The notes: generated from the letters alone by a model not told the origin. A DNA stretch of 64,000 bases from Actinomycetes bacterium (GCA_023460935.1 JAEWOI010000027.1:62001-126000); one strand, 5' to 3'; shown: positions 7,297 to 15,930, counted from the first letter of the stretch. Translations and numbers: made by a program.

Positions 7297-8991
7297 ATGG
7301 GCCAGCTCGACCAGTCCGCGCCGAACCTCCCGCCGGCTGATCCGCACTGGTGGCGCCACGCAGTGGTCTACCAGATCTATCCCCGCAGCTTCGCTGACAG
7401 CAACGGCGACGGCGTCGGCGACCTCAACGGCATCCGCAGCCGCCTGCCCTACCTGGCGGCGCTCGGCGTGGACGCGATCTGGATCAACCCCTGGTACCCC
7501 TCCCCGATGAAGGACGCCGGCTACGACGTCTCGGACTACCGCGCCGTCGAGCCGGTGTTCGGGACGATGGCGGACGCCGAGGCACTGCTTGACGAGGCGC
7601 ACGCCGCGGGTATCCGGGTGATCCTCGACATCGTGCCCAACCACACCTCGGACCAGCACCCGTGGTTCCGGGCCGCGCTCGCGGCGGGGCCGGGATCGCC
7701 CGAGCGGCAGCGGTTCATCTTCCGCGAGGGGCTCGGCCCGGACGGCGCGCTGCCACCGAACGACTGGCGCAGCGAGTTCGGCGGCCCGGCCTGGACGCGG
7801 GTGACCGAGGCGGACGGCACTCCGGGCCAGTGGTACCTGCGCCTGTTCGCCCCCGAGCAGCCGGACCTGAACTGGAGCCACCCCGAGGTGGCCGCCGACT
7901 TCGAAGAGACCCTCCGGTTCTGGTTCGACCGTGGGGTCGACGGCTTCCGCATCGACGTCGCCCACGGCATGGTCAAGGACCCGGACCTGCGCGACCTGGC
8001 CGGCATGGACTTCCCGCTGCCGGACGACACCCCGGACGGCGTCGAGCACCCGCACTGGGACCAGCCAGGGGTGCACGACATCTTCCGCGCCTGGCGTCGG
8101 GTGGCCGACGACTACCCCGGCCCCCGGGTCTTCTGCGGCGAGATCTGGGTAGGCCGCGACCACCGGCTGACCGCCTACCTGCGTCCGGACGAGCTGCACA
8201 CGGCCTTCAACTTCAACTTCCTGATGGCACCCTGGCTGAGCGGGCCGATGCTGGACACCATCTCCAGCACCCTCGCAGCGCATGCCGGCGTCGGCGCGCC
8301 GCCCACCTGGGTGCTCGGCAACCACGATGTCTGCCGCCCGGTGTCGCGCTACGCCAGGCCGCAGGAACTGCTCGAACCGGGAATGCCCCAACTGGAGAAT
8401 TACCGGCGCCTGCCGGCCGACCTCGCCGCCGGCCGCCGCAGGGCCCGCGCCGCCGCCCTGCTCAGCCTGGCGCTGCCGGGCGGCGCGTACATCTACCAGG
8501 GCGAGGAGTTGGGCCTGGCCGAGGTGGAGGACATCCCGCTCGAGGCCATGCAGGATCCGATGGTCGCCGGCACCGGCTTCACCAACGCCGGTCGCGACGG
8601 CTGCCGGGTCCCCCTGCCCTGGACCACCACCGGCGACAGCTTCGGCTTCGGCCCGGACGGCGGCTCCCCCACCTGGCTCCCCCAGCCCGCCGGCTGGGGC
8701 CGGCACAGCGTGGCAGCCCAGCTGGGCGTGGCGGGGTCGACGCTCGAGCTCTACCGCCGGGCGCTGGCGATGCGGGCCGGTCATCCGGCGCTCGGGGACG
8801 GGGAGCTGACGTGGGTCGCGGCGGGCCCAACAGCCCTGGCGTTCACCCGGGACCCCGGCTTCGGGTGCTGGGTGAACTTCGGCACCGAGCCGCTCGAGCT
8901 GCCCGACGGCGCCCAGCCGTTGCTGGCCAGCGACGAGCTGGTGCACGGCGCCCTGCCCGGCGACACCGCGGTCTGGCTGCAACTGGGCTGA
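7297..8991 (+). CDS. GH13 alpha-glucosidase / oligo-1,6-glucosidase-type enzyme
   Basis: A 564-residue cytoplasmic glycoside hydrolase of family 13, the usual length for bacterial alpha-glucosidases. The N-terminal VVYQIYPRSFADSNGDGVGDL is the family signature. Conserved region I is DIVPNHTSDQHPWF, region II GFRIDVAH with nucleophile Asp220, region III FCGEIW with acid/base Glu282, and region IV VLGNHDV with Asp344. YQGEELGL follows. The ATG at 7297 has GAAAGG six bases upstream. The likely reaction is release of glucose from short alpha-1,4 or alpha-1,6 glucosides. No transporter sits beside it, so its substrate must enter by a system encoded elsewhere. Control by the divergent LacI protein is expected. 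Confidence 0.92.
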   Translation: MGQLDQSAPNLPPADPHWWRHAVVYQIYPRSFADSNGDGVGDLNGIRSRLPYLAALGVDAIWINPWYPSPMKDAGYDVSDYRAVEPVFGTMADAEALLDEAHAAGIRVILDIVPNHTSDQHPWFRAALAAGPGSPERQRFIFREGLGPDGALPPNDWRSEFGGPAWTRVTEADGTPGQWYLRLFAPEQPDLNWSHPEVAADFEETLRFWFDRGVDGFRIDVAHGMVKDPDLRDLAGMDFPLPDDTPDGVEHPHWDQPGVHDIFRAWRRVADDYPGPRVFCGEIWVGRDHRLTAYLRPDELHTAFNFNFLMAPWLSGPMLDTISSTLAAHAGVGAPPTWVLGNHDVCRPVSRYARPQELLEPGMPQLENYRRLPADLAAGRRRARAAALLSLALPGGAYIYQGEELGLAEVEDIPLEAMQDPMVAGTGFTNAGRDGCRVPLPWTTTGDSFGFGPDGGSPTWLPQPAGWGRHSVAAQLGVAGSTLELYRRALAMRAGHPALGDGELTWVAAGPTALAFTRDPGFGCWVNFGTEPLELPDGAQPLLASDELVHGALPGDTAVWLQLG

Positions 8992-9085
8992 GCCCGCAGG
9001 GCCGGAAGCCTCCCCGGAAGGGCTCGCCGGGGCCTAGCCTGAACGCGGGCGGACACCGAGGTCCGCGGCGAAAAGGAGGGGTCAG

Positions 9086-9268
9086 ATGGGCAAGTTCGAG
9101 CTCTACGCCGACGCCAAGGGTGAGTACCGCTGGCGGCTGAAGGCCACCAACGGCCAGGTCATCGCCACCGGCGGCCAGGGCTACGCCAGCGAGCGCAGCG
9201 CGCGCGAGGGGATCGCGTCGGTACGCAGGAACTCGGCCGACGCAGAGGTGGTGGAGGTGCAGGGCTGA
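9086..9268 (+). CDS. DUF1508 (YegP/UPF0339) small protein
   Basis: A 60-residue protein matching one DUF1508 unit: GKFELYADAKGEYRWRLKATNGQVIATGGQGYASERSA, then a C-terminal strand with VEVQG. These small alpha/beta proteins have known structures but no settled function. A good ribosome-binding site (AAAAGGAGG) precedes the ATG. It stands alone, followed by a strong hairpin. Confidence 0.9.
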   Translation: MGKFELYADAKGEYRWRLKATNGQVIATGGQGYASERSAREGIASVRRNSADAEVVEVQG

Positions 9269-9284
9269 GCAGTACCGGAACTGG

Positions 9285-9329
9285 CGACTGCCAGGGTTCC
9301 ACGGCTGGACCGGGGAACCCTGGCAGTCG
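9285..9329. terminator. Perfect 16-bp stem-loop, bidirectional terminator
   Basis: Arms 9285-9300 and 9314-9329 are perfectly complementary (CGACTGCCAGGGTTCC and its complement) around a 13-base loop. They lie between the convergent DUF1508 gene and the membrane-protein gene at 9351-9815. Confidence 0.75.
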
Positions 9330-9350
9330 GCTTGCCGGGTTGGTGCTGGG

Positions 9351-9815
9351 TCACACGGTGGCTGTGGCGGCCTCCGCCGTAGCCGGCACCCGTGCGCCGA
9401 CCAGGCGCAGGGCCCAGCCGATCACGACGGCCAGCGCGCCAACGCCGATGGCGAACAGGGCCACGCCGAAGGCGATCACAGAGGTGAACAGCGAGGAGCG
9501 CAGGAACGAGGCGTTCATCGCGGTGGCGCGCAGCGGGTCCTCGCGGTCGAGCTCGGCGTAGGTCTTGCCCGAGGTGGACTCCAGGGCGTGGTGGTTGATG
9601 ACGTCGGCCTGGACGAAGGCCTCGAGCGGCCCGGTCACCTTGGCACCGGCGAACATCGGGGCGTCGCCGGAGACGGTGATGTTCTCCGCCGCCAGCTTGC
9701 TGCTGACCATGCCCCAGGTGACGGCGCCGGCAACGATCATGATGACGCCGATGACAACGCTGATGAGACCCAGGAGCCGGACGGTCTTGCCGTTCTGGGT
9801 GGTACTGCTGGCCAT
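9351..9815 (-). CDS. Small two-helix membrane protein of actinobacteria
   Basis: A 154-residue protein with an N-terminal transmembrane helix (about 14-37, LLGLISVVIGVIMIVAGAVTW), a central soluble loop of about 65 residues (ENITVSGDAP, GKTYAELDREDP) and a second helix pair region (about 108-140). The pattern recalls a conserved actinobacterial family often mislabelled in databases as aromatic ring-opening dioxygenase LigA; nothing in this sequence supports such an enzyme. Its promoter carries an IdeR/DtxR-like box, so iron-dependent expression is plausible. Molecular function is unknown. Confidence 0.78.
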   Translation of the reverse strand: MASSTTQNGKTVRLLGLISVVIGVIMIVAGAVTWGMVSSKLAAENITVSGDAPMFAGAKVTGPLEAFVQADVINHHALESTSGKTYAELDREDPLRATAMNASFLRSSLFTSVIAFGVALFAIGVGALAVVIGWALRLVGARVPATAEAATATV

Positions 9816-9862
9816 AATGCACTCCTACCGATTGGGGGTTCCAGCGCACCACTGCGCCTTCG

Positions 9863-9881
9863 TGAGCTTAGCCTAACCTAC
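9863..9881. promoter_or_regulatory. IdeR/DtxR-like iron box
   Basis: Read on the minus strand the 19-mer is GTAGGTTAGGCTAAGCTCA, matching the IdeR/DtxR consensus TTAGGTTAGGCTAACCTAA at 16 of 19 positions. It overlaps a plausible minus-strand -10 (TAGGCT) spaced 18 bases from TTGAAT, 48 bases upstream of the two-helix membrane protein. The flavodoxin start is 87 bases away on the other side. Confidence 0.6.
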
Positions 9882-9967
9882 GCATAGTTGCGTATTCAAC
9901 TTGGGTCTGAATCCATCTGCTGGTTCGGCCGGCACAGGGTCGCCGGTGACCCTATGGTGATGCCACC

Positions 9968-10492
9968 ATGACCGCGCTGATCGTCACCGAGTCGCTGTTC
10001 GGCAACACCCTGGCGGTGGCCGAGGCGATCGCGGCAGGGGTCGGCTCGGTCCGTGGCCGGAACCAGGTGCGGGTGGTACACGCATCCCAGGCCCCGGCGA
10101 TGCTGCCGGAAGGGCTCGAACTGCTGGTGGTCGGCGCCCCGACGCACACCCTCTCCCTGCCGAACGCCGGCACCCGGGCCCACGCCGTCGCGAACGGCGC
10201 GGCCGGCAGCGCCACGCCCACCGGGGTCCGGGAATGGATCGCAGCGGTGGTGATCCCGCCGGGCCTGCGCATCGCGACCTTCGACACCTCGATCCCGTCC
10301 AGGGTGGGCAACGGCAACGCAGCCCGAGCCGCTGCCGCCGTGCTGCGGGAGCGCGGCGCCGACACCACCATCGGCCCGTCCTTCTGGGTGACCGGCATGG
10401 AGGGACCGCTGGCCGACGGCGAGTTGGCCCGCGCAACGGCCTGGGGCGAGGAACTCGCGACGGAGGCGACCGTCCGCGTCCTCGGCCGCTGA
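9968..10492 (+). CDS. Flavodoxin family protein
   Basis: A 174-residue soluble protein with the flavodoxin fold. The N-terminal IVTESLFGNTLAVAEAIA contains the FMN phosphate-binding loop TESLFGNT, and LLVVGAPTHTLSLP is the second FMN-contacting region. Such proteins carry electrons or act as small FMN reductases. The position beside an iron box fits the classical replacement of ferredoxin by flavodoxin in low iron, but that box sits better in the promoter of the opposite gene. It converges on the GNAT gene with 7 bases between stops. Confidence 0.83.
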   Translation: MTALIVTESLFGNTLAVAEAIAAGVGSVRGRNQVRVVHASQAPAMLPEGLELLVVGAPTHTLSLPNAGTRAHAVANGAAGSATPTGVREWIAAVVIPPGLRIATFDTSIPSRVGNGNAARAAAAVLRERGADTTIGPSFWVTGMEGPLADGELARATAWGEELATEATVRVLGR

Positions 10493-10499
10493 GGCAGCC

Positions 10500-10964
10500 T
10501 CAGCGCAACGGCTTGCGCAGGTGCACCAGCGTGATGCCGTCCGCTGCCTGCTCCCTTCCGGTCTCGACGTAACCGGCGCGGGCGTAGAGGCGCAGGTTGC
10601 CCTCGCTCAGCGAGCCGGTGAACAGCACGGCTTCCGTTGCCGCCGGCGCCGCCCGCTCGGCCAGGGCGAGCAGGGCTGCGCCGATGCCGCGGCCCTGCAG
10701 CCCCGGAGCCACGGCGAGGCGGGCAACGTGCGCGCGGCCATCCTGGACGCGCACCCGCACCGAGCCGACCACGCTGGAGCCGATCACGGCGACGAAGCCC
10801 GCGGACGTCTCCAGGTCGACCGCCAGTTCGGCCGCCGTCTCCAGCAGGGGCGGCAGGTGTGCGCCCGCGTACAGCTCCGCCTCCCGCGCGAAGGCCGCAC
10901 GCTGCACGGCCAGCACCTGCAGCGCATCACCCGGGACCATCGCCCGCAGCACCACGTCCGCCAT
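10500..10964 (-). CDS. GNAT-family N-acetyltransferase
   Basis: About 154 residues with the GNAT fold. The acetyl-CoA pyrophosphate-binding motif A is HVARLAVAPGLQGRGIGAALLALAE, followed by LFTGSLSEGNLRLYARAGYVETGRE, a typical C-terminal motif B. The ATG at 10964 is preferred over upstream in-frame starts because GGAGG lies four to five bases before it and the fold begins right after it. The acceptor substrate is unknown. Confidence 0.88.
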   Translation of the reverse strand: MADVVLRAMVPGDALQVLAVQRAAFAREAELYAGAHLPPLLETAAELAVDLETSAGFVAVIGSSVVGSVRVRVQDGRAHVARLAVAPGLQGRGIGAALLALAERAAPAATEAVLFTGSLSEGNLRLYARAGYVETGREQAADGITLVHLRKPLR

Positions 10965-11056
10965 CCCGCCTCCGATCCGCGCCATTCTCCACCCCGGCAA
11001 CCGCGCCATGCGTAGTTCTACGGTCGGCGAGATGCCTGCCCAGTGCTGAACATCCC

Positions 11057-11085
11057 TGTCACCGGATGCCCGGAGGCCCTATGGT
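11057..11085 (+). promoter_or_regulatory. Possible promoter of the structured RNA
   Basis: TGTCAC and TATGGT are separated by 17 bases just upstream of the candidate structured RNA. The match to the -35 consensus is weak, so this is tentative. Confidence 0.25.
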
Positions 11086-11404
11086 GAATTCTCGAAGGGG
11101 GCGGAACTGCCCTTCGAATGTTGCTGGAGAACAAGCTCACGGCCGGGGGGACGTGCAGCCGGGCCGCTCTCGCGGTTCCTTGCAGGACTGGTCACTGACT
11201 GGCATCGGAACGACCAGGCCGAAGGAAGCGCTGGAGCAGCGATCCGGACTCCACAGCTGGCTGAAGGAACAGTCTCCGAACACTGACCACGACGGACTCC
11301 AGCCATTGGCGTGGCTGCACCGGGCGTGGCAGCGCATCGAGAATTCTCGAGCGATCCGACCTTGGCTCGGGTCTCCGATCGGGGGACGAAGACCCGAGCC
11401 AAGG
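11086..11404 (+). ncRNA. Candidate structured non-coding RNA or long leader with closing stem and terminator
   Basis: Most of a 565-base stretch between the GNAT and exporter genes has no convincing reading frame but strong pairing potential. GAATTCTCGA (11086-11095) is perfectly complementary to TCGAGAATTC (11337-11346), giving a 10-bp closing stem around about 240 bases. Inside are smaller hairpins, such as CGAAGGG with CCCTTCG near the 5' end, CCGC-TCTC-GCGG, and CTGGTC with GACCAG. A perfect 15-bp hairpin follows (11360-11374 with 11390-11404), and a further GC-rich hairpin lies at about 11423-11455. The layout of closing stem, inner rod and terminator resembles 6S- or Ms1-type RNAs, but an attenuating leader of the downstream exporter is equally possible. 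I recognise no named RNA family; the strand is inferred from the terminator position. Confidence 0.45.
11360..11404. terminator. Perfect 15-bp stem-loop downstream of the structured region
   Basis: CCTTGGCTCGGGTCT (11360-11374) pairs exactly with 11390-11404 around a 15-base loop. No T-run follows. It could end the upstream RNA or attenuate transcription into the exporter gene. Confidence 0.6.
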
Positions 11405-11529
11405 CACTCCCTGGCTCACGACGCGGCCGGCGCGGAATAATCCCGCGGCCGGCCGTGCTGTCTGTCCACGTCGCCGACCGCCGGGACGGCAGGCGGCGGC
11501 CTTCCCGAACGCCTGATGGAAGTTGGTCC

Positions 11530-13023
11530 ATGACCCGCACCGAACTTGACCCGAGCATGCCGACCGCACCCGGCGCGCACCGGCTGGCACCCGCTTCGGT
11601 TCGGGTGCTGGCTGTGCTGCTGGTCGGGGCGTTCGTCGTGATCCTCAACGAGACCGCGCTGAACGTGGCCCTGGCCCACATCATGGCCGACCTCGCGATC
11701 GACGAACGCACGGCCCAGTGGCTCACCACCGGCTTCATGCTCACCATGGCGGTGGTCATCCCGGTGACCGGCTGGCTGATGGAGCGGCTGCCGACCAGGA
11801 CGGTGTTCGCCCTCGCGATGACCCTGTTCAGCATCGGCACGCTGGTGGCGGCGCTCGGCTGGGCGTTCCCGAGCCTGCTGGCCGGCCGGCTGATCCAGGC
11901 CAGCGGGACGGCGATCATGATGCCGCTGCTGATGACCACCGTGATGGAACTGGTGCCCCCGGGCCGGCGCGGCCGGGTGATGGGCACGATCAGCCTGGTC
12001 ATCTCGGCAGCGCCTGCGATCGGCCCCACCACCTCCGGGCTGATCCTGCAGTTCCTCCCCTGGCGGTTCGTGTTCGTGCTGGTGCTGCCGATCGCGCTGG
12101 CCATCCTGGTGGTGGGCCTGCGAATGGTGCCCAACCTGAACGAACCCGCCAGGGTGCGGCTGGACGGGCTCAGCGTGCCGCTGGCGGCCCTCGGGTTCGG
12201 CGGGCTGGTCTACGGGCTGAGCCTGATCGGCGGCGAGGCGGCAGGGTGGGTCCTCGACGTGGCGCTCGGCGTCGGCGCCGTTTCGCTGGCCCTGTTCGTC
12301 TGGCGCCAGCTCGTCCTGCAGCGCCGGGACGCAGCCCTGCTCGACCTGCGCACGTTCACCTATCCGGCGTTCGCCACGGCCATCGGGGTGATGGCGATCG
12401 CGATGGCCGTGCTGTTCGGCACGATCATCGCGCTGCCGTTGCTGCTGCAGCAGGTGCTCCATGCCGAACCGCTGTTCGTCGGCCTGCTCCTGCTGCCCGG
12501 CGCACTGCTCACCGGCCTTCTCGGCCCGGTGGTCGGGCGGCTCTACGACCGCGTCGGGCCGCGGTGGCTGATGGTGCCGGGGTCCCTGGCGGTGGCCGGG
12601 TCGTTCGTCCTGTTCGCGCAGGTTTCCGTCACCATGCCCTGGTGGCAGCTGCTCTGCGCCCACCTCTGCCTCAGCTTCGGGCTGGCGTTCATGTTCACCC
12701 CGCTGTTCACGATCGCGCTCGGCTCGCTACCGCCGCACCTGTACGGCCACGGCTCGGCCATGGTCGGCACCGTGCAGCAGGTGGCCGGCGCAGCCGGCAC
12801 GGCACTGTTCGTCACGATCATGGCCACCGTCGCCGCCGGCCAGCCCGTCGGTACCGCGGACGAGGTGGCGCTCGCCGCCGGGGGCAGGGCTGCCTTCCTC
12901 GCCGTCGGCCTGGTCTGGCTGGCCGGGATCGTGGCCGTGCTCTTCCTGCGCAAGCCGGAGGAGACCGCCGACGAGCACGCGCTCGCCGTCGCCGAGGGTG
13001 CCGCCCCCGCCGGGCACGCCTAG
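11530..13023 (+). CDS. DHA2-type MFS multidrug exporter
   Basis: A 497-residue integral membrane protein with about 14 hydrophobic segments, as in the EmrB/LmrB/QacA (DHA2) group. Signatures include LNETALNVALAHI in helix 1, the motif A region GWLMERLPTRTVF, motif B-like LLAGRLIQASGTAIMMPL and motif C-like ISLVISAAPAIGPTTSGLIL in helix 5. It should exchange protons for hydrophobic drugs or lipids. The ATG at 11530 has GGAAG seven bases upstream. No TetR or MarR regulator adjoins it; the long structured leader is the only visible control candidate. The Nudix gene follows nine bases after its stop, so the two are probably co-transcribed. Confidence 0.92.
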   Translation: MTRTELDPSMPTAPGAHRLAPASVRVLAVLLVGAFVVILNETALNVALAHIMADLAIDERTAQWLTTGFMLTMAVVIPVTGWLMERLPTRTVFALAMTLFSIGTLVAALGWAFPSLLAGRLIQASGTAIMMPLLMTTVMELVPPGRRGRVMGTISLVISAAPAIGPTTSGLILQFLPWRFVFVLVLPIALAILVVGLRMVPNLNEPARVRLDGLSVPLAALGFGGLVYGLSLIGGEAAGWVLDVALGVGAVSLALFVWRQLVLQRRDAALLDLRTFTYPAFATAIGVMAIAMAVLFGTIIALPLLLQQVLHAEPLFVGLLLLPGALLTGLLGPVVGRLYDRVGPRWLMVPGSLAVAGSFVLFAQVSVTMPWWQLLCAHLCLSFGLAFMFTPLFTIALGSLPPHLYGHGSAMVGTVQQVAGAAGTALFVTIMATVAAGQPVGTADEVALAAGGRAAFLAVGLVWLAGIVAVLFLRKPEETADEHALAVAEGAAPAGHA

Positions 13024-13032
13024 GCTTGTCCC

Positions 13033-13509
13033 GTGCCGACCCCGGACTTCATCCTCGCGCTGCGGGAGAAGGTGGGCACCACCCGGCTGTGGCTCTCCGG
13101 TGCGACCGCGGTCGTGTTCCGCGAGGCCGCCCGCGGCCCGGAGGTGCTGCTGGTGCGGCGCGCGGACACCGGCGCCTGGACCCCGGTGGCCGGCATCGTC
13201 GACCCGGGTGAGCACCCCCACCTGACCGCCGTCCGGGAGGTGGCGGAGGAGGCCGGGGTGGTGGCGCGGGTCGAGCGGCTGGTCTGGCTGACCGTCAGCG
13301 AGGTGGTCACCTACCCCAACGGCGACGAGACCCAGTACATCGACCACGTGTTCCGCTGCACCTGGGAGTCCGGCGAGCCGTACCCTGCCGACGGTGAGGC
13401 CGACGCCGCCGGGTTCTTCCCGATCTCGGCGCTGCCGCCGATGTCGCGGCGACACGTCGAGCAGATCGAGATCGCCCTTGCCGGAGAGCCGGAGACGCGG
13501 CTCGGCTGA
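13033..13509 (+). CDS. Nudix hydrolase
   Basis: A 158-residue protein with a complete Nudix box, GIVDPGE-x7-REVAEEAGV (about residues 54-76), which binds Mg2+ and hydrolyses nucleoside diphosphates linked to another moiety. Flanking strands (TAVVFREA, VLLVRRADTGAWTPVAG) match the fold, and YIDHVFRCTW follows. The start is GTG nine bases after the exporter stop, suggesting co-transcription. The substrate is not predictable. Confidence 0.92.
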   Translation: MPTPDFILALREKVGTTRLWLSGATAVVFREAARGPEVLLVRRADTGAWTPVAGIVDPGEHPHLTAVREVAEEAGVVARVERLVWLTVSEVVTYPNGDETQYIDHVFRCTWESGEPYPADGEADAAGFFPISALPPMSRRHVEQIEIALAGEPETRLG

Positions 13510-13532
13510 GCAACCGGCGCCGGCGGGGGCGC

Positions 13533-15923
13533 TCAGGCAGCGGTCGGGGCAGCGGCGTCCTGCCTGGACCGCGCGTGCGCACGGCGTCCCTTCTCCGGCG
13601 GCGACGGCAGCGCGAAGGTGCCGAGGTGGTGGGCCCGGAGCAGCAGCCGGCTGGTGCGCAGCGACTTCGACCTGCCCGAGAGCGGCGCGGTGTCCGCGTC
13701 GCGGCTGAGCTCGACCACGCCGACCTTCAGGCTGCGGGCGAACGGCATCAGCAGCAGCAGCACCCCGACGCCGACCACCATCACCCGCACGGTGTCGGAC
13801 TCGGGGCCGGGCAACTGGTTGGTCATGCCCACCCAGGTCACGAACACACCGAGGGCGAGGAAAGCGAGGTTCTGCACCCGCTTGCGCCAGTTCGCCCAGC
13901 GGTAGGCGATCATCAGCAGCGCTAGCCGGGAGGCCTCGTCGCGGTCGACGGTGTGCCGCAACTGGTGCAGCAGCCGTGACCAGCGCGGGCCCCAGCGCCG
14001 GCAGCAAGGGCGGGTGAGCGAGCGCAGGTGCTGCACGAGGTCCTGGGCGTCGTCCACGAGCTGGGCATCACCGCGCAGGCCCAGCCGGTCCAGCCCTTCC
14101 TGGGCGAGGATCGCCGCGTGCAGGCCGCGCCGGCACACCTCTGCGAACAGCCTCGGTGCCAGCGGCTCGGAGCCGACCCTGGCCCCCGGACGGCGGCGCC
14201 CGGTCTCCAGGTACTGCTTGGTGTCACGGTGCAGGTCGGCTGCCGTGCGGTAGTCGGCCACGGCCAGCATCAGTTGCTGGGCGTTCTCCACCGAGCCGGT
14301 GGCCCCGTCGGTGTCTTCCGCCATCGCCAGCGCTGCCTCGAACTCGCTCTCGGCCTGGATCGTGCGGGCCAGGATGTGCTCGCCGACGCTGTCGGTGATC
14401 GCCATCGCCTCCCGCAGCGCGTCCTTGTAGTTGCCGCCGATCAGCGCGGCCTGGGCGTCCAGGACGCGCAGGTCGAGGTCGTGGCGGCGCGAGGGCAGCA
14501 CGTGCTCCAGCAGGGCGTGCGCTCCGGCGTCGTCGCCGAGCCGGAGCGCGAGCATGGCTCCCAGCACCTGCACCGACCACGGGTCGGCGGGCGTCAGCGG
14601 GTCGGCAGCCAGCAGCGCGGCGGCGCGGTCGTCGTCCCCGGCGAGCAGGGCCAGCCTGGCCAGCTGCCGGCTGCTCACCTCCGGACCTGCGTGAGCGAGC
14701 AACGACCTCGCCGCGGCCTGGCCGGTGTACCTGGCACCGGCGAAGCGGTTGCCCGCGCCGACCAGCCGGCCCTCGGACACGGCGCTGCCCCACTGGGTGC
14801 CGGCCCACAGCGACGCCTCGGCGTAGGCGGTGTCGTAGGGGTCGGCGGAGGCCAGCTGGCGCAGCTCGTCGAGGATCCCGAGCGCCATCGGCTCGTCGGC
14901 GAACAGGATCCGCACCCGAAGGATCGAGCGCCGCAGCTCGGCCGGCAGGCCGGTGTCGTCGACCTCTACCGACTTGCGCAGGTGGTCCCACGCCTCCTGG
15001 TAGCGCCCCTGCTGCGCAGCCAGGCGGTAGGCGAGCAGCCGGTAGACGTGGCGCCAGTGCTCGAAAGCGTCCAGCGTGAGGCCGGGTGCCGTCCAGCCGT
15101 CGGCGAGGTCGGGGCGCTGCTCGATCACCCCGATCGTGTGCAGGCACGCGTCCTCTGCCTCGCTGAACCGGCCGACGTCGGTCATCGCCTGGATCCACCG
15201 CGAGCGGTCCTCAACGTCGAGCTCTCTCGGCCCGGTGCCCCACACGCCGGCGAGTTCGTCGAACAGCTGCGCCGCAAGGGCGAAGTCGTCCAGCTCGGCG
15301 GAAGCCACCGCCCGCACCAGCACCGCAGCCGCGCTCAACTCGGCCCCAGCGATCAGCTCCAGCGCCAGCAGCGGGCTCTCCGCAGCCAGCAGGTCAGCTG
15401 CACGCAGGGTCGATTCGGGCCCTGCCGCAGCGAACCGAAGCAGCGCCTGCTCGAACTCGGCGTAGGAACCGATCGGGGTGCGTTGCCGCCGGCCGGCCTG
15501 GAAGAACCGGTCGAGCAGGCCGATCAGGCGCACGCCGTCCGCGTCGGTCTCCGGCACCGGCCCGGCCATCCGCAGCGCCGCCGACCAGGCGTTGCGCGCG
15601 AGCTGGTCGTCCGTGGCCTCCCCCCCGGCCTGCTCCGCGCGGCTCTCCGCGCGCTGCCACAGCTCGGCAGCGACGAACTCCAGGATGTCCTGGTCGTCCG
15701 GGAAGGCCTGCACCAGGTCGCTGAGGCTCGGCCGGGCGCGGCGGTCCCCGAGCGCCCGCAGCGCCTGCAGCCAGTTGGCGCCGTCGGTGCGGGTGAGCAC
15801 CCCGGCGCGGTGCAACTCGTCGTAGGCAGCGTCAGCCGCCGCGTGGTCGCCAGCGGCGAGGCTGGCTTCTGCGCGCCGACGGAGCTGGTCGAAGTCGGCG
15901 GCGATGGTCGGCTGATCCAGCAT
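13533..15923 (-). CDS. Large TPR-like helical protein with two C-terminal membrane helices
   Basis: A 796-residue protein. Residues 1 to about 640 are a solenoid of helix pairs of the TPR/HAT type (RAEASLAAGDHAAADAAYDEL, ASAELDDFALAAQLFDEL, ARLALLAGDDDRAAALLA, AALIGGNYKDALREAMAI). About residues 681-729 hold two transmembrane helices (VQNLAFLALGVFVTWVG and VRVMVVGVGVLLLLMPFA), and the tail is basic. I do not recognise a named family. It is divergent from the contractile injection system, with its start 200 bases from the first system gene, so it may be a membrane-linked scaffold or regulator of that system. It could also be an unrelated neighbour. Confidence 0.8.
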   Translation of the reverse strand: MLDQPTIAADFDQLRRRAEASLAAGDHAAADAAYDELHRAGVLTRTDGANWLQALRALGDRRARPSLSDLVQAFPDDQDILEFVAAELWQRAESRAEQAGGEATDDQLARNAWSAALRMAGPVPETDADGVRLIGLLDRFFQAGRRQRTPIGSYAEFEQALLRFAAAGPESTLRAADLLAAESPLLALELIAGAELSAAAVLVRAVASAELDDFALAAQLFDELAGVWGTGPRELDVEDRSRWIQAMTDVGRFSEAEDACLHTIGVIEQRPDLADGWTAPGLTLDAFEHWRHVYRLLAYRLAAQQGRYQEAWDHLRKSVEVDDTGLPAELRRSILRVRILFADEPMALGILDELRQLASADPYDTAYAEASLWAGTQWGSAVSEGRLVGAGNRFAGARYTGQAAARSLLAHAGPEVSSRQLARLALLAGDDDRAAALLAADPLTPADPWSVQVLGAMLALRLGDDAGAHALLEHVLPSRRHDLDLRVLDAQAALIGGNYKDALREAMAITDSVGEHILARTIQAESEFEAALAMAEDTDGATGSVENAQQLMLAVADYRTAADLHRDTKQYLETGRRRPGARVGSEPLAPRLFAEVCRRGLHAAILAQEGLDRLGLRGDAQLVDDAQDLVQHLRSLTRPCCRRWGPRWSRLLHQLRHTVDRDEASRLALLMIAYRWANWRKRVQNLAFLALGVFVTWVGMTNQLPGPESDTVRVMVVGVGVLLLLMPFARSLKVGVVELSRDADTAPLSGRSKSLRTSRLLLRAHHLGTFALPSPPEKGRRAHARSRQDAAAPTAA

Positions 15924-15930
15924 GCACTAC

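Noticed and set aside
11189..11320. Possible RNase P RNA or tmRNA
   Set aside because: A GGACTCCACAG stretch recalls RNase P, but the universal GAGGAAAGTC and ACAGAAGGCGG elements are absent, and there is no tRNA-like end for tmRNA.
11079..12134. A 351-codon minus-strand frame covering the structured RNA and exporter start
   Set aside because: It is antisense to the conserved exporter and its N-terminal half is low-complexity; no ribosome-binding site or domain.
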